In this document: positions 41,601 through 52,500 of the stretch, piece after piece | Layout of the letters: every line of letters starts with the position of its first letter | Position numbering within the stretch: position 1 is the stretch's first letter | Notes under the pieces: model-generated | What the model saw: only the letters and a program-made list of their open reading frames with translations | Databases searched by the model: none | Told to the model about the DNA's origin: nothing | Translations under genes and position numbers: made by a program | Source: Aplectana chamaeleonis | Taxonomy: Eukaryota > Nematoda > Chromadorea > Rhabditida > Cosmocercidae | Length of the DNA: 64,000 nt | Reading direction: 5' to 3' | Assembly (NCBI GenBank): GCA_029168955.1 | Contig: JAPDOI010000361.1 | Coordinates: 372,001 to 436,000 of the forward strand

Positions 41601-44600
41601 ACCACCCGTCAGCGGGGTTTCAATCGCGAACGACGATCTACCGCCACGTCTATACATCCACTGTACTTGATTTTCCGAGGCGGCCATACATCTTTATTGT
41701 TGCAATTGAAGGTTTATTGTTGAGATTTCGAAGAGAAATGGAAGGAAGTGTTGCGAACCCAGTTTTTATAGTGAATGTATCAATTCAACCCAATATATGT
41801 ACGCGAATAGGAAGCAAACCGTTTAGAGAAGTAGACACTTGATCCAACTAAATGTGAGCGCGATCAGATCAGAACCTCGTCACACTTAGTTGATGAATTG
41901 CAGCAGATTATGGCGGTAAAATCCTTAGGATTCACTATTTAGAGTTAATCGCGCTCTGATGCAGAGCAACGTAGCAAAAATGCAGAAGAGATGAGCTTCT
42001 CAAGATCCCCCGGTTCTTCGGAGTGGATTCGAGTTGCTGTACTCGATTAGATGCTGAAGCAGAGAGAAGATAAAGTGTTTCCAGATGATCACCCGCATCT
42101 CGCGCTCATGCACGTCTTCCAACTCTAGATTGATGGAGTACTGCTCGATTAGGCTTTCAGCGAGGCCAAACCATGTGCCTCTAATCTTCTGTTGTCCACT
42201 TGGAAGCCAAGTGACCCGCTGCTTACGACCTCCGCTCTTTCGAGCGAATATGAGGAGATGCTCCTGAAAACTTTTTGGTAAATATCTAGCTATTCATGAC
42301 GAGGATTATCTGTTTTCCTGTTTGGTGGCTACTTCGAGCTATTCTCTTTCTCTATGTAGAGCGAACAGTTGAGAAGAAGAAGTTCATCCATCCGTAATTG
42401 CAGTCCGAAGTTGAGGGCAAAGTTGGCATTCTGGCTAAACGTATTCAGCCTGGCAAGGCTTTTGCGAAATTCTCCCTCTTTAGAAAAAAAACGTCTTTTC
42501 GCAAGAAATGAGACACTATGTAGTACATCTTGTTTTGTTTTCTGTATACCTTCGAGGTTTTTAGGTGGCAAAATTTATTTGTCGGCCTTACGTTTCGACG
42601 GGTCGTCGTCATCAGAGGCCTAAATGTAGTGGAAGGTTCACCTTGTGTTCTACACCATCAAACACCTCCACAGCTCTAGCGTTTTCGACGTTATGCTAAG
42701 GTCACAACGCGAAAACACTCTTTGACGTAGAAAACTCACACATCGGACCACCAAACGAGCAGAGCGCAGTCTGCTTTGCACGAGACCAGTGGAGCGAATG
42801 AGTCATACAGAGCAGTGCGCCACTTTCAAGGAGCTGACTCATTACGCATCCCACTGAGTGTGCTAGAGGTCGCAACGGGGAATGAAGGGCAAAAGGTCAT
42901 TTGTCACAGATGGACTCTCGAAACGGCTGTTCAAGCGTGGATTTCTCGAAATCCTCATTCATTCATCGTCAGCTCATCCCACGAGTACAAAACGCGCAGT
43001 CATACGTAATATGCTCCGTACAGCCACGGATATGTGCACAGGTGAAGACGAGCGTCTGGAGTCAAGAAAACCTCATTTCCGCACCAGTACAGAGGCGATA
43101 CGAATACGCGAGGGGTATTGCGGCAAAACAAAGTACCACTGTGCATACCTTTCATTTCTGACCAAGTGTGCAGGGCATCAAGCAGCAACTGATTCGGAAT
43201 AGACTGTATGATACTGAATGCGTATCAGAAAATTGTGTTGTTTGCCCGAATGGTAAAGTTGGAGACTGTGCAAAGATGGGTGTAATCTACAAGATTGAAT
43301 ACCAGTCACGCAACGCTATCTACTTTGGAGAAACTGGAAGGATGTTGAGTACACGTATGAAAGAGCACCTAGCCGGCAAAAGGCGCAGTGTCATAGCGAC
43401 ACCTCTTGACAAACATAGAGTTGAAGACCATAATGACGAAGATTTTGATGTCAGTTGTACCATTCTGGCAGTGGAGGTAGACATCTCAGCACGTAAAGCG
43501 TTGGAGGTCTTCTGGATATTTTTGAAAAATCCACGCATGAACAGCCGTTTCGAGAGTCCATCTGTGACAAATGAACTTTTGCCCTTCATTCCCCGTTGCG
43601 ACCTCTAGCACACTCAGTGGGATGCGTAATGAGTCAGCTCCTTAAAAGTGGCGCACTGCGCTGTATGACTCATTCGCTCCACTGGTCTCGTGCAAAGCAG
43701 ACTGCGCTCTGCTCCTTTGGTGGTCCGATGTGTGAGTTTTCTACGTCAAAGTGTGTTTTCGCGTTGTGACCTTAGCATAACGTCGAAAACGCTAGAGCTG
43801 TGAAGGTGTTTGATGGTGTAGAACACAAGGTGAACCTTCCACTACATTTAGGCCTCTGATGACGACGACCCTGTCGAAACGTAAGGCCGACGAATAAATT
43901 TTGCCACCTAAAAACCTCGAAGGCATACAGAAAACAAAACAAGATTAACTCACAATGCCGAGGTTGCAAGACAAGAGAAGTTGGAGACTACGTAGTACAA
44001 GGGATGACATTTTTGAAGGTATCATCCAGCCTGGCTCGACAATGTGCTTAATTTCAGCGCTTGTACTCTAATTTGAAGTTTCATTCTTTAACTGCATCTT
44101 TAAATTTAAGATAAGTCTGTCCTTGACTGGTCAATTCTCCATTTCAGTATCATAATTTATTTTTTCTTGAATTGCCATCGCATCGAAGCATTTGCGCGAA
44201 ATATTTTGGTAATCAAGGGATATTGGAGCTAAATTACGCAGAAAAAATTGAAAGTTCTGGCTGAACTCGTGTCCTTCTCAAAACTGGGATAAACCAAAGC
44301 TATTTTCAGAAACATTACGTAAACGACGCTTCTAGTCGAAGGAGGCCGCTCTCGAGCCCTCTCCACAGTCCCCCTCAGATCGGAGTTCAATGATACAGAA
44401 AGTTGGGGATTAATCCGCGGCCATGTTAGAATATTTCCACGCTGATTTTCAACTGTCTGAAAAAAGGTATGCTTGGCATCCAAGCCGGACAGCACACCTC
44501 CTTCCCTTTGTGAAAAGAGCTAAGACTCAGCACAGGTTCGCGGGAGTTTCAAGGAACATTCTATCAAAGGGTTTCCTCGAAAAAAATAATCAAAATCCTG

Positions 44601-46460
44601 AGAAAAGCACAAGACAAGAACCCCATCTCTCGCTGTAAGTCGCCCAATTTTCTGGAAATAGGCCATACCGACATGTAAGCTGACAAATCAAAAACAGAGT
44701 TCACCTTATTGTCAGTGATCTGCGCCCTTCGTTTGATGCCGTCAATAATACCATCAAGCATTTCCTCTAGACGAAGTGCTTCCTTCTGAACCAAATCGTA
44801 GTCCGTCACTTCTGCAAGAGAATGATTAATGATCGGCTGCCTAGTCATTTAGTGCATTACGAGGGAACAATTTAGGTGGTTGTGAATAATTTTTATGAGT
44901 GGTGCTGAGTTATGCTAAAGCTAACATCAAGCTGAGAATTTGAGGTGGTGGAGGTCATTTAGCGTGACTCATGAGAATGAGACAGTGAGGAAAAAGGTGT
45001 AGAATTGGTGAGCAACAATAAAAATTCCTCCACTGCCATGTCGTCGTAAAAAAAAGAATATTGTATTATTTGGAAAGAGAATTTCCGGTACCTGGTCTGT
45101 ACATTCCGTTGCTAGTCTGCACCAATTGTCTTTTGGATCGGTTCAGCCAACTGTGACAAACATGCTCACAAAAGTGCTCGTTCTTGAAGAGAAGGTTCCT
45201 CCACAGCAACGGCAAAATATCCAACTCATACGAAGTCATCACCTGCAATTTGTACTGTTGAATGGTTAACCATACTCATGTTATTGTTGACCCCGTGCCG
45301 CAACGAGCAGGAATCGGAGCCGCCTCACAGTTTGGTCCGTTTTCCTAATCTCCGGGCCACTGCTGTTGCTGTCCGGGCGAAGTAGAGGAGCCCAGACAGC
45401 AACGACAGTGACCCGTGGAGCAACAGAAGCGGTCCCGCAGATTGGGAGAACGAGCCGATCTTTCAGGCGGCTCGAGGCGGAGAATGGTCTGAGTAACTGA
45501 TAGCTTTCCAAGCTATAAATAAAAGTCTTGCTGTCGGTCCTCAGCTGAGCAGCGCAAATTTTTTTAGACAGCATCCCTTCCAAGAATCTTTATGCTTTTG
45601 ATCCGTTTAATAAAATACCGTATTTTCTCTTTCCGAACTACATGTACTTCTTTTTGTCAGACCCATTCTCTGGGTGTATCTGTAATAAAGGTGTATTTCA
45701 AAAAGAGGGTGTACTTCTATTTTCAGTCTTTTTTGGAATTCCTATAGATGAAATATTTACCGCAAATCTATTATTTTTGCGATCAACATTCATGAAAGGT
45801 TAGTTATTCAAGTCCGATTGAGTCATCGCTGGCACACTCATTAAAGCTAACGTCTTTTTCTAAGCCGTAAAGCTATTTAAAAATCAATTTTTTATTCCTT
45901 ATCTTATTTTGAAATGTACTACCACTACATAGAGGCGTACTTCAAAACAAGGGTGTTATTATTCTTTTTAGCCCTTTCTTTTTGGTTTACGTCTATTGGA
46001 GGTGTACTTCAAATAGATGTGCGCTTCTAATAGAGTAAATATGGTAATCTCATTTAGCAGAAATACCTTCGCAGTGAAGTTCTTATCTTTCCGTTATGTA
46101 GCGCATAAGAGGAACTTTGTTGCGTCTGCCAATTTGGAATGGGTGGCTACTTCTTAAGAAGAAAAATCGTCATTGGAGTAATTTATTGTTGTGCCAACAG
46201 TGCAGCATGAATGACGCAGAAGAAGATAGATGGTCGGCCATCGTAAGTTCGGACCGAGGAAAAACTTGATGGCATGATGAATTCTGAAATATCCACCCGA
46301 CTGTGTGAAGAAGTCGTACTTTGCCACTTGAGCGATAGATATGTATGAGGTAGAGCTTTAATGCTGGCTTGGATTCCTGGCATTTTTCCTCATATAAAAG
46401 TGGACGACTTCCAGATGTCAGCAGTGAATTCGAAGAGCAACATTGAGAAAATGTGTATGG

Positions 46461-46509
<49 letters not shown>

Positions 46510-49500
46510 TTTAGAATCGATTTAGCTGCGATATTCATGATTAGGGATTTGACACCGGACAAGTCCGCGACATAGTAGACAGCTGTCCTTTGCATATTTA
46601 CATACTCATATTTATGTATAACGTGGATGGTACAAAAATGACCACACTTTTGTGCGTTCTGCCAAAAAACCACTAGAATAAGATATTTGCGCTCCATTGA
46701 GGCTTTTGTGCGTTCGTCAACATCACACAATGTGGCCCAGATTATGCATACCTTAGGACTCAAATTGGAAATTTCGAACAGAACAGTTCAAAATGTGCGA
46801 AGAATGTAGGCTGATTGCATTGAAGAAGTGAATTTAAACAACGTTCAAGCGATATGATTTACCTTGAGTTTGTCCTTCATTTTCTCGTTATGCAGATTAC
46901 GATGCCAGTACGGTGAGAGGCAGATGAAGCAGCAGCCGCCGTGCTGGCTGCTCATCCGATGACGATGTGGACGTCGTCGTCAGCAGCTTCGTGGAGCTCT
47001 TCAGCCTTAGCACAAGCTGATTGGCTCTAATCCTAAGACTCTCTGTCGCCGCCCCTTCCAACCTGCGCCATAAATGGCCTCTATGATTAAGCACAAAATT
47101 GATAGAGGGTGCCTTGAAATAGATACGCTCAAAATAATCAAAGAATTCAATTGCCCCAATAGTAGCACAGTCAACAAAATTGAACAACATTGATGAAAAC
47201 GTTATCCTGCTTAGCTGTGGAGTAGAGTAGAACAGGAACTCTAACCAATTGTAGCCAAGGCAACGCAGTTCAGAGCGTAACTGAGTTTAGCCCACATAGC
47301 TCAAAGTATGCACAAAACAAAAAAGTTTGTATATGTGTAAACACGTCTATCTGTCAAATGAGTGGAGTTGCAACGGCATTAGTAGCTTTACCCTGTAAGC
47401 GTTATACCGTTGTGTCAGAGTGCAACCTTTCCCAGTATCCAGTTGGAAAACTGCGATGGCAAGCTGGTCAAAAGTAACACTCCATAGCATAAACAACACA
47501 CATGCATTCGAACTATTTAAATATCTCGTCAACGTTAGAGCAATTAGATTTAAAGGCAGTGGTCGCGATGAAAAACGTTATCGAAAAAACTACAAAAATC
47601 AGCTTAGGTCAAAAACAGCTCAAAAACTATGAAGGTAGCGCGGTGAAAAACGGGCTAGAATTAGAGTTACTAAAACCCTAAATTCCCAGTTCTTGCACAG
47701 AAAGATCACAGCCTCATGCCAAGCATTCAAAAATCATCGATACTCAGAGAAAGAAATAAATGCAAATTTACCTAATACAACAGTTGAACAATGAAAGCAA
47801 GCACTTCAACCAATGTTTTTGACTAGATATCTACATAAATCCAAAAGTTCATTGATTGAAATTCAAGTTCAAGCCAGCTGATGTTCTTGATATTAGAGAT
47901 CATCGATGCCGATGATGTGGGGTGGCCTCGTCCACCATCAAAAGACAAGAAAGTTTAGGCCTCGAATTTGGCCCAGAACAGCTATTTTTTCACGATTTGT
48001 TCTTATAGGTTCTTCTACTCGATACCCAGAAAAGGGTTTAGAGAGGAAAGGAAGACGAGCATATTTGAGCGCGACCACTGCCTTTAATCTGTCACTGTAA
48101 AAGTGCGATGTATGTTGTCCGTTCCCCAAATTACTCATAATTTTAGCCTCGGTAATGTCGCATGGCAGATTGCTGTCGATCGTCCAACCCAGGATGGTTT
48201 GGCGCTCGAGGTGAACTTCATCCTTTAGATTTCGTGTGATGATTTTTTATCTAAACTGGTTTCTGTTCCTATCAGGTTGAGCAATGTTCCTGCCCGCCTG
48301 GATATATCGGTACCTCTTGTGAGGATTGCGCACCAGGTTACGAGAGATCAGGACAGGGGCCATACCTCGGCACATGTGTGCCCGTTCAGGTAAGCTATAA
48401 GAATTGGCAACGAATCACTACACTGAATGTGGTAAATTTACAGCAAAGGGCTCCACAGTGTATGGGTGCCGGCGCCGTCTCCCAGTATCCGGGTCACGAT
48501 GGAAGATGCCAGTGCAAAACTTATGCTCAAGGTGAGTAATGATCGATTTGTCTTTGTCTAATCCAGTATTAACCCCTATGATGCAGGCCCGAACTGTGAT
48601 CAGTGCCCACCGAATACGTTCCACATGTCTGCCGGAAACCCACAGGGGTGTATTCCCTGCTTCTGCTCGGGAGTTACCCAGCAATGCCAATCTTCGAGCT
48701 TCCGACGACAAATGGTTTGTAGTCATTTTTTTTTGTCCTTCTTTGTATTGTGATTGATTTGGCCATGCAGTACCAATATGTCAACATGCTACTGAAAACA
48801 GGGCAAATAGGAATTTCAGGAAACAGTGCCCTGTTCAGCATAAAATTTCAGATTACCCGCTTGAAACCCTACTACTCGTCGATTCAAGAAAACAGCATTT
48901 TTAGAATTCGCATGAATGGTGTTCTGGAAACAGGAACACATACTACATGCGGCCGCTTCATAAATTCTGCCCCAAGCAAAAAAAGACGCGGCGACCGTTT
49001 CTCCACTTGCGGCGAATTGCGTGCTGACCGCAGCATGGCGAACGCCGCAAGTCGTACTGCAAGGCATTCCTAGAGATATCTCCATTTTGATCCATGGCAA
49101 GTTGCTGGCGTCCATCATGGCAAAGTATAGCTGTTGATAACGGCGCTAATAAGAAATTAGGCTTGCTCTTAGCGATCATCTAAATGAACAGCTCTTTAAG
49201 AAAGCCCCAGTCCTTACATTCTTGCGCTCACGAAAAGGCAATACCCATGAAAACCGGAAGAAAAAACAAACACATTTCTAGAACCGTTTTTGGTTGTGGA
49301 ATCCGAGTATGACCTCCAGAGCTGCTACGTTTTCTCTAAACAAAGTTATGGGCATTTTCCCTGCGGTGAAATGATTGCGAAGGCTCTGGATCATGGACAG
49401 AATATGCTCAAAATCGTTTTTAGGGTTATGTGTTGTGCTCAACACTAATCTGATGTATGTTTATCGATTTTCCATAGATTACGGTAGGCATGCTGCGGTT

Positions 49501-52500
49501 CGGTCAAAGACTCAGATTTGGCTGAAAACCTCTTTGGTAGTGTTACTTGAGGATGCCGAACACGAATCTCGAGTCCATTTGTCGATTTTCGGAATGAAAG
49601 CGTTTACTAGGCCAGCTGAATGGCAATATGCTAAACGGATCCTGAGTCTCAGATTACCGACAAACGAACCTCAGATTCGTGTTTAGCACATTATACATAT
49701 ATGTGAACTCCTCAGAAAAAAGTTGAGCTCAATCTGGAACCTTCTCTCGGGCTCCCAAGAAAGTTACAAGACTGTACTTACGTATCTTTTATTCTGACAA
49801 CAAAAATGCTCTTGCAAAGAGCAAGCATGCCGGCGACTTCTGCCTGAGCAGACTTGGAGGAGGATAGAGCGTGAGTCGAGAACTATTTGTGATTCTATCC
49901 GATCTAGGGCCAAATCTCGTCTTTGTGCCAAGTATGATGCGCTCTCGGGTTCGGTGCAGGGGCGTTTAAAGGCAGTGTCCACGATAAAAACTATGTCTGA
50001 TTTTTTGGAGGAGATCGGCAGCTGCGGGGCCTGGCGCAACCATGACGTTGAAAAAACCAAGAAAAATGAGCTCTGAACGGTCCCCTACGGCCCCAAAGTT
50101 GGACACCTATCAGCTCGTCACACCCAGATGCACTTTCCACGCCCTCCGACGTGAACAAATCAATGCCCGAGAATGTGAGATGAGCGATGATTTCCGACCA
50201 ATAGCCCCGCTCTTCCCTTCATTCTCAAATTCTCTCTTTACTCAGGTCAGCTCGAATACATCGGCTGCAAAAGACGGAAGTTACAAGCCTCGGACAACTC
50301 GTCCACCATGCTTCCCTAGCTCAATTTTTGAGGGACCATAACTCCTTTCCTAGAAGGTCTTGTACGATTCCAAAAACATCATTGGAATCAGTATGGGACC
50401 GTCTTCAAGATAGGCGAAAAAGCAGAAAAACGGTTCTTATCGCCTTTAAGTGGGCAGGGCAATCCATCAACGAGCCTCTACCAAGCCACCAGTATCAGTG
50501 GCGCTCGTAATGAAAACCTAGAGACAAGAGTCACTGTGATTGGGAACGCTCAGATTTCTTCGAACGCTTTCAACGTGCTAAATCTTGATCCGTCCTTCGC
50601 ACCAGCGCAAAAGATTAATGCGTTCACATTTCGCAAAGTAATTGGCGGACTGCAAAAGCTGAAAGACTTGCTACGCATAAGAACAAACAGCAATGGCTCT
50701 GCACCCAGCGTAAATCCACCGCGCAGAAAACTTTCCTCTGTGCCGTTTCCTGACTCGTTCTACAGGGAACCTGACCCAGCTCCTGGAACGGACTTCAAGT
50801 TCAGAGCTCTGTCAACAGGGGTACTATCCGTTCTGAATCGTTTCCGTATGGTTCGGAACACCAACCTCACCCACGAACAATGACAAGGATTTAAACGAAT
50901 TGCGGGAGTTGAGGTCCAACGGCACAATACGTATATCCGTCAGTGACAAAGGCGGAGAATTTGTGATGCTCTCAAAGTCACTGGATCGCGAAATAACAGA
51001 ACTACATCTGCAAGACACTTCTACTTATCAACTGTCGTCCGCTACGAAATTCGCGTCCCAATGTAGACGTCTTAATCACATCTTGATGACCACAGGGAAG
51101 TCTGCTGGCTTGAATGAACGGTTCTTACGCAGGCTCGAACTTGATAACGCCAGCTGTCCAGTTTTCTACAGTCTAATAAAGACTCACAAGATCGCACCCC
51201 ACGAAATATCAAGCACATCGGCGGCTCTATTCGAGATACGGCCTATCGTTAGTTGCGTCGGAGGTCCCACCGACCGGATATCGTGGTTCCTCAACGTCAT
51301 CGTGAATCAGTTGTTAGCCTTTATCCCCTCTCACCTGCCTGACACCAACACCTTGAGGACTTGGAAAATCATTCATCATGGCTATGATCAAAGAATGCCT
51401 CCAATGTAATGTCTTCAAATGGGCAGGCACATACTTCTCCCAAATAAGAGGACTGGTCATGGGCCAAAGAAGTGCACCGGCGCTAGCCGTCTGTTTCATG
51501 AGCAGAATAGAACCACCTATATTGGAACGTCGTCCATTAGTTTACTGCAGATACATCGACGATTGCTTGGTCATCACGTCTACGCAGACTGAAATGGATG
51601 AGTGTTTCCAGATAATGAATGTGCAGTTTCAAAACATCAGGCTCACACGAGAGACGCCTCGAGAAGGTTGGCTACCTTATCTCAATACCCAACTGAGGAT
51701 AACGAATGGCGCATTCAATGTACAATGGTACAGAAAGCGCAGCTCTAAGAATATTCTGATTCATGCCACCTCCTCTCACCCAAGAACCATGAAATGCGCT
51801 GTCGTCAGGAATATGTCCAATACAGCTAGGAGGGTGTGCAAGGATGAAGCAGAGCGGCAGGAGTCTCGCAGAATGGCTTCAGATATAACATTGATGAATG
51901 GTTATGTGATACCGCAGTATCAGCACAGATCTCGAAATGAACCACCGGCAAATCAACGTTAAGGCGAAATACCGCTATGCATTCCGTTTTTCTCTGATAC
52001 AGTATCCCATGCTATCCGAAAATGCATTATCCGTGCCCAGCTTGACGAGGATGTTGTTTTAGTAAACATCCCAAACAGTAACTCTAAGCGTCAGCTGGTG
52101 AGAAACCGAATGTATGACACAACCTGCACCTCGGAGAACTGCGTCATTGTCCTAATGGAAAAATCGGTGACTGCTGTCAGGTTGGGGTGATATACAAAAT
52201 AAAATGTCGGACATGCAATGCAGTATACATAGGAGAAACAGGAAGATCATTAGCGGTACGTTTAAAGGAACAACTGGCAGGAAAAGGGCGCACCGATTCA
52301 AGGACACCGCTCGGGAGGCATAAAGTGGAGGAGCACAATGGAGATTTTGATGTGACTTGTATAATTCTGGCTTGCGAACGCGAAATTTCAGCGAGAAAGT
52401 CATTGGAGGCTCTATGGATACATGCAAAAGACCCATTGATGAATAAGAGATCTGAGCGACCAGCAATCACGAGTGATCTCTTGCCGTTTGCTCGGCACTG

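Larger units (their letters stand above)
42527..43998 (+). mobile_element. Penelope-like retroelement 2, 5-prime truncated with an inverted 3-prime end (foldback)
   Basis: A left arm (42527 to about 42949) is the reverse complement of the right end (about 43525-43945). It joins directly onto the last part of a reverse transcriptase ([13 protein letters not shown], similar to [13 protein letters not shown] in copy 1). The endonuclease follows, then the 3-prime end with a hammerhead-like motif, and a repeat of the ORF start ([13 protein letters not shown], from about 43955). It lies within an intron of the minus-strand nested gene. Confidence 0.85.

Noticed and set aside
46183..46383. Possible linking exon of the nested minus-strand gene
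   Set aside because: All three frames look equally protein-like and none fits the phases on both sides, so no exon is called.
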